From NCBI RefSeq assembly GCF_000312305.1, contig NZ_HE999444.1, positions 201,960-265,126 of the forward strand: a stretch of 63,167 nucleotides of DNA, given 5' to 3'. The DNA is from Prevotella conceptionensis 9403948. Lineage in GTDB: Bacteria > Bacteroidota > Bacteroidia > Bacteroidales > Bacteroidaceae. Both the position numbers and the translations under genes were made by a program. Of the stretch, positions 53,666 to 62,824 are shown one piece after another. The number at the start of each line of letters is the position of its first letter. Within the stretch, counting starts at the first letter, position 1. The notes under the pieces were generated by a model, which made no database searches, was not told the origin of the DNA, and worked only from the letters and a program-made list of their open reading frames with translations.

Positions 53666-54526
53666 ATGAAAAGCTTATTCTTGTGTATTTGCATCTTTCT
53701 AAGCCTTATCCCCATTGATTTGTGGGGACAGAGTAAGGTTAATAAGCAAAGCAGTGGGCAGAAAGTGGCTGGGTATATCTCACTCTTAACGGCCGACAGC
53801 ATTAAGTATTGGGATTGCGTCATTGGTAGTTGGGGCGTGGCTTTACAGAAACAGGGTCTTGAATATATGGAATACGACGAGAGGAGGCATCGACGGTATG
53901 CCATTCAAACCTGTATGAGTTATTTAACCTCGTTCTCTGTTGATAAGCGAAGGAAGTTAAAGGTGTTTCGTTATAATAGTGTTAGTCCTGCAAAGCTACA
54001 TTGGAAAGGAGATATTTTGAAACTGACAGAAGACACCTTGATTGTAAAGTGGGAAGACTCATATGCAAATCTTTTGTTTATAAAGAGCAAAGACCAGTCT
54101 TCTCCATTAAAGCCTGCATTGAGTCTATATAATAGGAGGTTCCCTGAAATGGGTATGTCTAAGGACTCCTTGCGGGAGATGGCCTATTCACTTTATTGTA
54201 CTTATCGTGAGAAGAAAGCATGTCCCGACACGATGCTCTTGGTAGTTAAGTTGAAATTGAACGAAGAAGGTAAGGTGGTTATGGCCAAGTATGAGCGTAC
54301 ACCGCCAGACTCTGCCACCTATGCAGACTTTTATAACGTTTTCTTGTCGTTCGTTAAAAGTCTCCCGTTTACGCCTGAAAGGGACATCGAAACGAAGGAA
54401 ACGTTCGAATCAAGCATCATATTACCCTTTTCTTTTTTCGCAAAAGAAAGTTGGGCTGAGATATTTCGCCGCGAATTGCGACAGAAACGACAAGCGATAA
54501 GTAAGGAGAGTTCAACGGCAAAGTAG
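53666..54526 (+). CDS. Secreted protein with TonB C-terminus-like domain
   Basis: 286 residues from ATG 53666. Signal peptide MKSLFLCICIFLSLIPIDLWG, nearly identical to that of the gene at 54608, also at DNA level. C-terminal part (LLVVKLKLNEEGKVVMAKYER, FYNVFLSFVKSLPFTPE, SIILPFSF) follows the TonB_C pattern. No membrane anchor. Function unknown; probably periplasmic or surface. Confidence 0.65.
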   Translation: MKSLFLCICIFLSLIPIDLWGQSKVNKQSSGQKVAGYISLLTADSIKYWDCVIGSWGVALQKQGLEYMEYDERRHRRYAIQTCMSYLTSFSVDKRRKLKVFRYNSVSPAKLHWKGDILKLTEDTLIVKWEDSYANLLFIKSKDQSSPLKPALSLYNRRFPEMGMSKDSLREMAYSLYCTYREKKACPDTMLLVVKLKLNEEGKVVMAKYERTPPDSATYADFYNVFLSFVKSLPFTPERDIETKETFESSIILPFSFFAKESWAEIFRRELRQKRQAISKESSTAK

Positions 54527-54607
54527 GGCAAATGAACTGTAACATTGTTCAATACAGATAAAATGTGCATAATGAGTATGTTTATATATAGAAAGTGAGG
54601 TGATGGT

Positions 54608-55099
54608 ATGAAAAGGTTATTCTTGTGTATTTGCATCTTTCTAAGCCTTGTCCCTGTTGATTTATGGGGACAGAATAAGACGGGGCTGCAATCTAGTAAG
54701 TTAGAAACAGAGGTGTTGTATGATGTAGAAGGCATTGCTTATAAGCAAGTTTGGAGGAAAGATGGAGAGGTTGTTAGGTGTTGTTATCTTACTCGAAGTG
54801 GGCAGAAAGTTGAGAATGCCACATGGTGTGTGGATACGCAATGGGTATCAACTTTGGCAGATAAAGTTTTGGATAAAATACGTTTTGACTATACTAACTG
54901 CACAAACGTACGGGGAATAGTCCTTTTATTGGCTGTTCCCAAATTGAATATAGCGGAGTTAAGGCTGACGGACGTATTGCCAAAAGAATATAAAGAGATG
55001 TTGTTGAGGGCGGTTCGTGATGCGGAAAGCGACATTAGTGGCCTTGAAGGAGATACTCCCATACTGGCTCTTTTCCCTGTAAGGTTTACGACAAACTGA
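54608..55099 (+). CDS. Secreted paralogue of the preceding gene
   Basis: 163 residues. Signal peptide MKRLFLCICIFLSLVPVDLWG; mature part has VLYDVEGIAYKQVWRKDG, VRGIVLLLAVPKLNIAELRL, and MLLRAVRDAESDISGLEGD before a final strand (LALFPVRF). The mature sequence is only distantly like its neighbour, while the first about 65 bp of both genes are almost the same, so the 5' end appears to have been copied. Confidence 0.65.
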   Translation: MKRLFLCICIFLSLVPVDLWGQNKTGLQSSKLETEVLYDVEGIAYKQVWRKDGEVVRCCYLTRSGQKVENATWCVDTQWVSTLADKVLDKIRFDYTNCTNVRGIVLLLAVPKLNIAELRLTDVLPKEYKEMLLRAVRDAESDISGLEGDTPILALFPVRFTTN

Positions 55100-55237
55100 A
55101 AACATGCAACACAAATAAATAAGAAAAGGATCTGAATTAGGATGAAGAAGATGTTACTTAATATTCTCTCGACCAGCGAGAAACTAGAAATTGTGTGCCA
55201 CCAAGCTTTTCTAAAATATATGGACGGCAAAGTTTTA

Positions 55238-55963
55238 ATGCGAGCAATGAGGGTTACAACAATGTTAATGGCTTTTACTCTTGCTGGAGGGTTCATGGCT
55301 TCTTGTGCAGACGGGCGAGATAAACTTCCCGATATTCTCTATGGAGACGAGTATCGGGTTTGGTATGTAGATTTTGATAATGATGAAAGATGGCATTTGT
55401 GTTTCTATTTTAATAAAGACGGGACATGGAAAATCTTAGACCAAGACCCGCAAGACAGCTTACATGAGCATGTTGAGCGATGCCTGTTTTGGACAGAACG
55501 TTGGAGACTTGAAAACGATTCGACACTGATTCTTGATGAAACTGCGTGGAAGGTTCGTGTGGTTAGTCCTACCGAATTGAAACTTTGCCTTGATACAATA
55601 ACGATGACTTTGCAGCCAATTGCTTACAATCCTGTACACAAACAAGGTAAATATGGGGAGTTTATTGGAAAAACCGTTGGCCTTTTTCTATTCTATCATC
55701 GCTTTTATTCCAATTTAATGGTGGTTGCAGGAAAACCAGGAAAACCTCGTGCAATAAGGGTTGACTATCCTTCTGATTCGTTAAGCATTGAGTTAACACC
55801 CTCGAAATTCAGGCACATAAAATTGTTTGACGAGTTTGAAGAATGGGATACTACCTTAGCTAAGAAAGAAAACATTGCCAAAATTCGGGTTTTTAAGAAC
55901 GATTCGCTTATTGATGAGATTCCTTGGAGTAAAGGAAGTAAACACCGGGAAATTAAATATTGA
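55238..55963 (+). CDS. Hypothetical lipoprotein
   Basis: 241 residues from ATG 55238, chosen for the lipoprotein signal MRAMRVTTMLMAFTLAGGFMASC; the frame is open to 55142. The mature part contains YRVWYVDFDNDERWHLCFYFNKDGTWKI and WRLENDSTLILDETAWKV, a pattern seen in lipocalin-like proteins (DUF5004/lipocalin_4-type), a weak resemblance. Function unknown. Confidence 0.6.
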   Translation: MRAMRVTTMLMAFTLAGGFMASCADGRDKLPDILYGDEYRVWYVDFDNDERWHLCFYFNKDGTWKILDQDPQDSLHEHVERCLFWTERWRLENDSTLILDETAWKVRVVSPTELKLCLDTITMTLQPIAYNPVHKQGKYGEFIGKTVGLFLFYHRFYSNLMVVAGKPGKPRAIRVDYPSDSLSIELTPSKFRHIKLFDEFEEWDTTLAKKENIAKIRVFKNDSLIDEIPWSKGSKHREIKY

Positions 55964-56701
55964 AATTAAGTACGGCATGTTCTAACAAATCTCCGCTAAG
56001 GTTCAGTTGTCGTTTATTTGTATTGCTCTTTACTGTCTTTCTGCTGTTATCTGGTATATACCTGTCATTTTGCTTTATTATCGTTCCCTCTTATCTTATT
56101 GCTTACGGCTTAAGAGTGATACACATCATATTTTAAACAATTGCTGTTCGCAAAAATATAAATAGCAGGAAATCCTAACGTAATGCCTATAAGCAGGTGT
56201 TGTGTACAGCAACAAGATTTTCTAGATAGATTTGTATTGACAAGATGAAAGGATAGATTCGAACAGATTGGTGGAACGGATTGATGATGCTTTGTTTGAG
56301 GTAGGATAGTATGGCTGGTACAAGCGTAGCCTTTAATGTATCAGCAACTTTACTATTGTGTTTAATTCGAGGTGGTTTCCTTCGATTTTTTCATGGCACG
56401 CTTGTTGCATATATGTTTTTGTTGGGATGGTGCCGTTCGTTTATGAGGACGGAATTTCTTGAAAAGCGGTGTGGCGTGGCATAACTCACGCGTCACACTT
56501 ATCGGTTACATTTGTTACCCAATGCGCATTGCGCAAAAGCAACAAATGTTACCTAATGTGGTTTTTTCTTTTCTTTCGGGTATGCTTTGCGGGCTTATGG
56601 CACACGCATTGTTGTTCATTATATTGAGAGAAGGGCGTGGTATGCCCTAATCTAATATAAGTTGTAAAGATTAAAACTGAACATTAACTAAAATCAAGAA
56701 C
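55964..56701. other. Leader region upstream of norB
   Basis: 738 bp. A 63-codon frame at 56459-56650 with a hydrophobic end (VVFSFLSGMLCGLMAHALLFIIL) could be a tiny membrane protein but overlaps a palindrome; I do not support it as a gene. Confidence 0.4.
56504..56558. promoter_or_regulatory. Palindromic region 150 bp before norB
   Basis: GGTTACATTTGTTACC (56504-56519) is matched in inverse orientation by AACAAATGTTACC (56541-56553), around AATGCGCATTGCGC; the direct repeat TGTTACCYAATG occurs at 56513 and 56547. The symmetry suggests an operator or a leader hairpin; an NO-responsive CRP/FNR-type regulator would make sense, but I cannot match a known box. Confidence 0.45.
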
Positions 56702-58960
56702 ATGACACCAAAGAAATTATGGTTGACTTTGGCGGCGGTCATTATCGGGTCGTTCGCCGTTTTATGCTTCTATGGCGTTGAGATTTTCAGAGAGATGCCG
56801 CCTTTTCCCAACAAGGTGGTGACTGAGAGTGGCGAAACGTTGTTCGAAGGACAAGATATTAAGGACGGACAGAACGTTTGGCAATCTATCGGAGGCCAGA
56901 CAGTTGGTAGCGTTTGGGGGCATGGCGCATACGTTGCCCCTGATTGGACGGCCGACTATTTGCATCGAGAGTCGGAGCTGATGCTAGCCGAATTGGCCCA
57001 GAAAGATGGTAAAGTGTATGCCCAGTTGGCCGAAGCGGACAAGGCCAAGTACAAGGTGCTGTTGCAAGAAGAACTCCGTAAGAACACTTATGATGCGCAA
57101 ACGGGCGTTATCACTTTTAGCGACATGCGCGCTAGGGTGGCCAAACAGTTGCATAACTATTATGCTAAGCTGTTCTTGAACGACCCCTCTATGGCTAAGT
57201 TGCGCAATGCGTATGCTATGCGCGAGAAATCTGTTGAGGCGGTAGGCGGTCTTTCGGCCGAACAGCGTTTTGATAAAATGGACGCTTTCTTCGCATGGTC
57301 TAGCTGGGTATGTGTAACCAACAGGCCCAACAGCGATGTTAGCTATACCAACAACTGGCCACACGACCCCGTAATAGGCAACATCGCACCCACCTCGCTG
57401 CATCTCTGGTCGGGATTTAGTGTGTTGTTGCTGCTCTTCTGTGTGGGAATTTTGGTTTACTACTATGCACAGCACAAGGAGGAGCATGTGTCGAAGGCGC
57501 CCGAAACGGACCCGATGAGGGAGCTTAAACCCACTGCGTCTATGCGTGCCGTGCTGAAATACATTTGGGTGGTAGGTGCTTTGATGTTGGTTCAGATGAT
57601 TTCGGGCGTGATAACCGCCCATTACGGTGTAGAGGGTGATGCCTTCTTTGGCTTGCCCATACAAGATATTTTCCCCTATGCCGTATCGCGTAGCTGGCAT
57701 GTTCAGCTAGCCATCCTTTGGATTGCAACGTCCTGGTTGGCTACGGGTCTGTACATTGCTCCGGCTGTTTCGGGTGTCGAACCCAAATATCAGGCCTTAG
57801 GTGTTAACGTTCTCTTTGGCGCATTGGTGTTCGTTGTTGCAGGTTCGCTGGCTGGCCAATGGTTCGGAGTGATGCAGAAGCTCGGCTTGGTAGAGAACTT
57901 TTGGTTCGGACATCAAGGATACGAGTATGTAGAGCTGGGTCGCCTATGGCAGATATTGTTGCTTACGGGGCTAGTTCTTTGGCTATTCTTAATGATACGT
58001 GCCCTCATTCCTGCGCTCAAGCGTAAGGACGAAAGCCGCCATTTGCTTATTCTCTTTGTAATTGCCTCGTTAGCCATTGCTTTCTTCTATGCCGCAGGTT
58101 TGATGTATGGTCGCCAAACCCACATGGCTATTGCCGAATACTGGCGTTGGTGGGTGGTTCATCTTTGGGTTGAGGGTTTCTTCGAGGTGTTCGCCACGGT
58201 GGTTGCATCGTTCTTGTTCTGCCGCTTGGGGCTGCTAAAGATAAAGAGCGCCACGATTTCGGTGTTGTTCTCCACCATTGTGTTCCTTGCAGGTGGCATC
58301 CTAGGAACCTTCCACCACTTGTATTTCAGTGCAACGCCAACGGCTGTGCTGGCACTAGGGGCTACATTCAGTGCGATGGAGCTTGTTCCGCTCGTACTTA
58401 TTGGCATGGAGGCGTACCATAACTATCAGCTAAGCCGTTCTACGACTTGGATAAAATCCTACAAGTGGCCGATATATTGCTTCATTGCGATGTGCTTTTG
58501 GAACTTCTTGGGTGCAGGTATCTTCGGCTTCTCCATCAATCCGCCAATTGCCTTGTATTATTTGCAGGGACTGAACACCACTGCCGTTCATGGACATGCG
58601 GCTCTTTTCGGGGTCTATGGCATTTTGGGAATTGGCTTGATGCTGTTTGTTTTGCGCGGCCTTTATCCCGATTACGAGTGGAACAACAAGCTTATTGGCT
58701 CTGCTTTCTGGTGCATAAACATTGGTTTGTTGCTCATGACGGTGGTAAGTATCTTGCCCATTGGCATCTTGCAAGCCCACGAGAGCATCACCAATGCTTA
58801 CTGGTCGGCAAGGTCGGCCGAGTTCATGCAACAAGATTTCATGCAGACATTAAGATGGTTGCGTGTACCTGGCGATTCGTTTGTAGCTTTGGGTGAAGTC
58901 TTATTAGTATTGTTTATTATCGGCCTTCAATTTGGTTGGTCGCGAAAAGGCAAACGCTAA
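56702..58960 (+). CDS. norB: Quinol-dependent nitric oxide reductase (qNOR)
   Basis: 752 residues with about 14 membrane segments, the length of single-chain qNOR. The N-terminal extension folds as a NorC-like domain without the heme-c motif (GQNVWQSIGGQTVGSVWGHGAYVAPDWTADYLHRE). The heme-copper-like core has WHVQLAILWIATSWLATG, HLWVEGFFEVFATV (glutamates at the iron site), GTFHHLYFSATP (histidines) and HGHAALFGVYGILGIGLML. Reduces 2 NO to N2O with electrons from quinol in the inner membrane. Known in anaerobic oral Bacteroidota as a defence against nitrosative stress. No norD/Q or hcp near. Confidence 0.95.
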   Translation: MTPKKLWLTLAAVIIGSFAVLCFYGVEIFREMPPFPNKVVTESGETLFEGQDIKDGQNVWQSIGGQTVGSVWGHGAYVAPDWTADYLHRESELMLAELAQKDGKVYAQLAEADKAKYKVLLQEELRKNTYDAQTGVITFSDMRARVAKQLHNYYAKLFLNDPSMAKLRNAYAMREKSVEAVGGLSAEQRFDKMDAFFAWSSWVCVTNRPNSDVSYTNNWPHDPVIGNIAPTSLHLWSGFSVLLLLFCVGILVYYYAQHKEEHVSKAPETDPMRELKPTASMRAVLKYIWVVGALMLVQMISGVITAHYGVEGDAFFGLPIQDIFPYAVSRSWHVQLAILWIATSWLATGLYIAPAVSGVEPKYQALGVNVLFGALVFVVAGSLAGQWFGVMQKLGLVENFWFGHQGYEYVELGRLWQILLLTGLVLWLFLMIRALIPALKRKDESRHLLILFVIASLAIAFFYAAGLMYGRQTHMAIAEYWRWWVVHLWVEGFFEVFATVVASFLFCRLGLLKIKSATISVLFSTIVFLAGGILGTFHHLYFSATPTAVLALGATFSAMELVPLVLIGMEAYHNYQLSRSTTWIKSYKWPIYCFIAMCFWNFLGAGIFGFSINPPIALYYLQGLNTTAVHGHAALFGVYGILGIGLMLFVLRGLYPDYEWNNKLIGSAFWCINIGLLLMTVVSILPIGILQAHESITNAYWSARSAEFMQQDFMQTLRWLRVPGDSFVALGEVLLVLFIIGLQFGWSRKGKR

Positions 58961-59157
58961 AAGTTTCCTGCAAGCCATTTTTGATGGGTTTCTAGGCCTC
59001 GCCCGAATTTAGGTTCCACCTGTTTAAAGGGGAATGTCCTACAATTCCGAAGTATGGAGGTTTCGTCAGACCAAACGGTAAGATTGAAATCAACTCAGGG
59101 AAATCTTCAATGGCGAACCTGCCTGAAACCGTCTAACATCCGATAACAACAAGAATA

Positions 59158-59197
59158 GGCCCTATAAACCGCTTTCTATGGTTGGTTTATAGGGCCC
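59158..59197. terminator. Terminator-like hairpin after norB
   Basis: GGCCCTATAAACC (59158-59170) and its perfect complement (59184-59197), 13-nt loop; about 200 bp past the norB stop and without a clear T-run. May serve both norB and the facing DUF4738 gene. 58961-59157 is otherwise empty. Confidence 0.55.
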
Positions 59198-59366
59198 TTC
59201 GATATTCTATATTCACAACTTGCAAAGTATGAGTTGTGTATGTGCTGATAAAAAAATGTTTGCAAGAAACGTTTGTTGTGCCAAACATAACCATGTTTCT
59301 TTCAATCTTGTTGAGCGATAAATAAATAAAAGTTGTTCTGCATTTGCACATTGGCAACGCGCCCGT

Positions 59367-59945
59367 CTATACCCCTTCCTCCTCTTCTTCGGCCGTGTTG
59401 CTGTTGCCCATTTCGCTTTGCGTGTCTAGTGTAGCATCCTTTTTGATGCTCACTTCGCCAAACCTCGAAATCTTAACTACCAGCGGAACGTACTCATCGC
59501 TCGACTTATCGGGCGACCCAACGCTGGCAGCGAAGTACAAGTAGTCGTTGTCGCACTTGTCGTACACCACGCCAAGCAGGGCACCACCTTTGTAGCTGAC
59601 GTCAATTTGGTTGATGAAGTCGGCCTTAGAAAACGTGCGGTTGAAGAATACCGTGCCGTCTTTGCGCAGTATTTTCACCGTGGCACGGTTGTCGTAATAC
59701 TTCTGTTCGCCGTCGTTGATGAGGGGTAGCGACTTGTCGGCCTTAAATTGGGTGTCGATGGTGTAGCTTGCCCCAATCCATTCTACCTTTCGGCTTTCGC
59801 TATGGTCGCCCATAGCACGCGTTTCAGTGGCGCGCACAACGATGGGTTTGCGCGCAACGATGTCGGTCTTTTCTTTTTTGCCTCCACACGAAGACAGGCA
59901 GATGGCCACGCTCATGGTAACGAGGGCCAAGAGATGTTGTTTCAT
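59367..59945 (-). CDS. DUF4738 lipoprotein
   Basis: 192 residues. Lipobox CLSSC (C20) after MKQHLLALVTMSVAI. DNRATVKILRKDGTVFFNRTFSKADF and GVVYDKCDNDYLYFAASVGSPDKSSDEYVPLVVKIS are typical of DUF4738. The C-terminus is acidic (EEEEEGV). Function unknown. Its minus-strand -7 element TATCTTTG is at 59969-59976. Confidence 0.85.
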   Translation of the reverse strand: MKQHLLALVTMSVAICLSSCGGKKEKTDIVARKPIVVRATETRAMGDHSESRKVEWIGASYTIDTQFKADKSLPLINDGEQKYYDNRATVKILRKDGTVFFNRTFSKADFINQIDVSYKGGALLGVVYDKCDNDYLYFAASVGSPDKSSDEYVPLVVKISRFGEVSIKKDATLDTQSEMGNSNTAEEEEEGV

Positions 59946-60020
59946 TTACTTATAGGTTTTTTACCGCGCAAAGATAAGAAGAAATAGTGTAAAAAACGAA
60001 ACGATGTGCGCATTATTTAC

Positions 60021-60028
60021 TATCTTTG
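60021..60028 (+). promoter_or_regulatory. -7 element of the DUF4230 operon
   Basis: TATCTTTG, 26 bp before the ATG at 60054; -33 not clear. It lies 45 bp from the divergent DUF4738 -7 element (59969-59976), so the two genes share a control region. Confidence 0.5.
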
Positions 60029-60053
60029 CAGCATACGTAACACATTCAGACGC

Positions 60054-60731
60054 ATGTACAGAACGATTTTAATGGCTTTGGCATTGGTTCTCATGGTCTT
60101 GGGCTGTTCGGGCAACAAGTCCGAGCCTGGCCAGGAGGTTGTAGACACGGTGCCGATGATGGTGACTCAACTGAAAAAATGTTCGCGACTATACACCACC
60201 GAGATACGCGTTCATAAGATTATCACGCACAACGATGAGAAAACAATTAAGGGCTCGTTCCTTGGGAACAAGTTCAACATCAACCTGCCACTAAGCAAAC
60301 GGCAGGTGGCCATACCTATGGAGGCCACCTTGAAGGCGTATGTAGACTTCGGAAAGTTTAGCGAAGACAATGTACGCAGACGCGGCGACCGCATTGAAAT
60401 AACACTTCCCGACCCGCAAGTGGAACTCACAGGCACGCGCATAGACAATAAAGGCATTAAGCGGTATGTGGATTTTGCGCGTTCTAACTTCACCGATGCC
60501 GAGCTGACGGCCTACGAAAGGCAGGGCCGAGAGTCGATTGTGAAGTCTATTCCGCAAATGAAGGTAATGGAACAGGCTCGCCAAAACGCCGCCAATGTTA
60601 TCATCCCGATGGTGGCGCAGATGGGATTTAAAGAAGAAAACATAACGGTGAACTTCCGTAAGGACTTTAATTACGGAGACATCACTCGCCTTTTGCTTGG
60701 CAATACAGAAAGGAGGACTGACAATGAGTAA
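60054..60731 (+). CDS. DUF4230 lipoprotein
   Basis: 225 residues from ATG 60054, which gives MYRTILMALALVLMVLGC with C18 as lipobox; an upstream frame start at 60006 would run over the promoter. The domain shows TTEIRVHKIITHND, VAIPMEATLKAYVDFGKF, IEITLPDPQVELTGTRID and AYERQGRESIVKSIPQMKVMEQARQNA, the order seen in DUF4230 proteins. Function unknown. The next DUF4230 gene overlaps its end by 8 bp. Confidence 0.85.
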   Translation: MYRTILMALALVLMVLGCSGNKSEPGQEVVDTVPMMVTQLKKCSRLYTTEIRVHKIITHNDEKTIKGSFLGNKFNINLPLSKRQVAIPMEATLKAYVDFGKFSEDNVRRRGDRIEITLPDPQVELTGTRIDNKGIKRYVDFARSNFTDAELTAYERQGRESIVKSIPQMKVMEQARQNAANVIIPMVAQMGFKEENITVNFRKDFNYGDITRLLLGNTERRTDNE

Positions 60732-61362
60732 GTTTCGTTCCCTTCTTTCGTTAGTTCCTTTCCGCTATTGGCTGTACTTGGCCTTAGTGGTTGTGGCATT
60801 CGTGGTGATTTGTGTGGCTGTTTGTCGCTGCGAAACCGATAACAGTATAAGCGTGGTGAGCAACGACAAGATAGACCTTACGCCCAACCAGATACAACAA
60901 ATAGAGGCCATTGGCGAGTGGGAGTTTCTGTCTATCGACGACGAAGAGTTGGTAGACACCATTAAATATGGTTTCTTTGGCGATGATAAGTTGGTGCGTA
61001 TATATTATGGTACGTTGCGTTTGGGCGTTAATCTGCGCGAGGCGCGCCCACGTTGGCTGTCGATGCAGGGCGACACGCTTTGCGCTACGCTACCGCCCGT
61101 AAAGCTTTTAGACAATAATTTTATTGACGAGGCGCGCACGCAATCGTTTTTCTCAACGGGAACATGGAGCGATGCCGACCGCGATCGCCTTTATTATAAG
61201 GCTAATGCCATGATGCGCAAACGCTGCTTAACGCCTACCAATATGGCGTTGGCCGAGGAAAACGCTCGCGTACAGTTCACTAGCTTGCTGCGTTCGCTAG
61301 GTTTCGATAAGACGAAAGTGATGTTCGACGACCCCCAAACTGCCACAAAGAAAGCGCGTTGA
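60724..61362 (+). CDS. Second DUF4230 protein, membrane-anchored
   Basis: 212 residues from ATG 60724. One N-terminal membrane segment (about 14-33, WLYLALVVVAFVVICVAVC). The domain resembles its neighbour (LTPNQIQQIEAIGEWEFLSID, IYYGTLRLGVNLREA, LCATLPPVKLLDNNFIDEAR, ARVQFTSLLRSLGF). The two genes overlap by 8 bp and are probably made together, perhaps as a complex. Function unknown. 61363-61740 shows nothing. Confidence 0.8.
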   Translation: MSKFRSLLSLVPFRYWLYLALVVVAFVVICVAVCRCETDNSISVVSNDKIDLTPNQIQQIEAIGEWEFLSIDDEELVDTIKYGFFGDDKLVRIYYGTLRLGVNLREARPRWLSMQGDTLCATLPPVKLLDNNFIDEARTQSFFSTGTWSDADRDRLYYKANAMMRKRCLTPTNMALAEENARVQFTSLLRSLGFDKTKVMFDDPQTATKKAR

Positions 61363-61740
61363 TAACAGAACATTGTGCTACAAAGTACCTTGTACTGCGG
61401 TTATAAGCGGCTTGTACTGGGGCAACAAGCACCTAGTGTGGTGACTATAAAGTACCTTGTACTGCTACTACGTGCATTGCCGCCTATTGCAGGTTTACAC
61501 CGTTTTATTTATTATTGCTGGCCGCTAAACTTCAAATCGGCTCGGTTTCTCTATCCGCAATGCCCATCAATAGGCGTTGCGGATTTCGTTTTCGAAAAGT
61601 AAGTCCCCTTTCAGATTATCATTCATCCCAAAAGTTCTTCCGTGTAAGTGCTCTTTTACTGGCACAAGGATTAAATTCAACACAGGCACGCAATGGCACT
61701 GAATAACGGTCACAAGATTGTAAAACATTTGCACCAAAAA

Positions 61741-62340
61741 TTAACATTATGAGTGCCCTCGCCGTAAAATTTCCAAGTATCGGTCGGATTTTCGCGCGTA
61801 TTTTTAAAGTTTGTAACCGCTTGACTCATTGGCGTTTACGATAAATAAGGCGCAAAAGCATGCTTTTTAGCATGTATTAGGGGTGCAAAACATCAATAAA
61901 TTCACCGCCAAAATCTACCAAGCGGTTTTTCATTCCAAATGGCCAAAATGCCTATAAATAACGCTTAAAATGGTGCTTTTTATGGGTTTTGGAGTGTATT
62001 TTGAAGCATTTACCTTGCATTTTAGTGCAAATTGCACTGCGTTTTGATGCAAATTGCACTGCATTTTGGTGCAAATTGCATTGCGTTTTGGTGCAAAATG
62101 CACTGCGTTTTGGTGCATATTGCGATGTGTTTTGGTGCAAAATGCGTTGCAACAACTAGCGATTAGACCCCATTTTCTAGTAGTTGCGGATGCAAATTTG
62201 GGAGAAATTTTCTTCAAAGAGAAATGCAAAAGCATAGTAAATGGCTAAAAACAGAGGGGATAAGCACTCAAAAAATGCCGAAATTTTATCGCTTGGGTGC
62301 ATTTTATATGGCTTTTAGCGGTTATTTTCTTCTAGAATGG
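61741..62340 (-). repeat. Dispersed 0.6-kb element, copy D (diverged)
   Basis: Begins with the complement of the AGGGCACTCATAATGTTAA end (61741-61760) and ends near CTAGAATGG (62332-62340), which resembles the CTAGAACGGAGT end of the others. The 22-bp array is at 62005-62152 (GCAAATTGCACTGCGTTTTGRT units). The parts between are much changed, so this is probably an older copy. Confidence 0.7.
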
Positions 62341-62473
62341 TTCGGCCGAAGAACGTGATTTGTAAAATATATTTATTGTTTTAACAAATCGCAAAGCAGG
62401 TGATTTCTGAGATAAGGACAACGGACGTGCGCTGGGATGAGCGATAAGACTAAACAGGATGGGCGCAATGATA

Positions 62474-62567
62474 CGAACGTTTTCGTTAAGCCAAATGAAC
62501 AATGTCGAGCTTGCTCGAACATTGTCATGGCGAGAAAACGCACTTTTCGAGTAACGAGAAAAGAACA
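62474..62567 (-). repeat. Third copy of the ~92-bp palindromic unit
   Basis: Inverse orientation to 25581-25802; has the full CTCGCCATGACAATGTTCGA, hairpin and TTCATTTGGCTTAACGAAAA order. 62568-62824 holds no gene I support. Confidence 0.9.
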
Positions 62568-62824
62568 ATTTTAAGCCCTTACTGACGTAAATGATATAGG
62601 GCAACGAAACGCGCAGGACGTTTGCGTTTCACCCAGTTGCGCCTTTAACCCCATCGGCTGTTCGCCATACCGTGCTTGTGAAGAACAGAAAGGGGCTAGC
62701 TTTTGGGGAGAGGTAAAACCAATTTTTATTTGTCGGCAGCCTGAACACCATATTTGCTGTTTCAAATCTTTTAGCAGGCAGCCATATTTATTTATAGGGG
62801 CGTTGCGCTGTTTTCTTCCTCATA

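Noticed and set aside
53660..55099. Secreted paralogues as toxin-immunity pairs
   Set aside because: No toxin domain or pairing pattern is visible; only signal peptides and a weak TonB_C-like pattern.
56984..57700. 238-codon frame antisense to norB
   Set aside because: Shadow of a clearly real gene.
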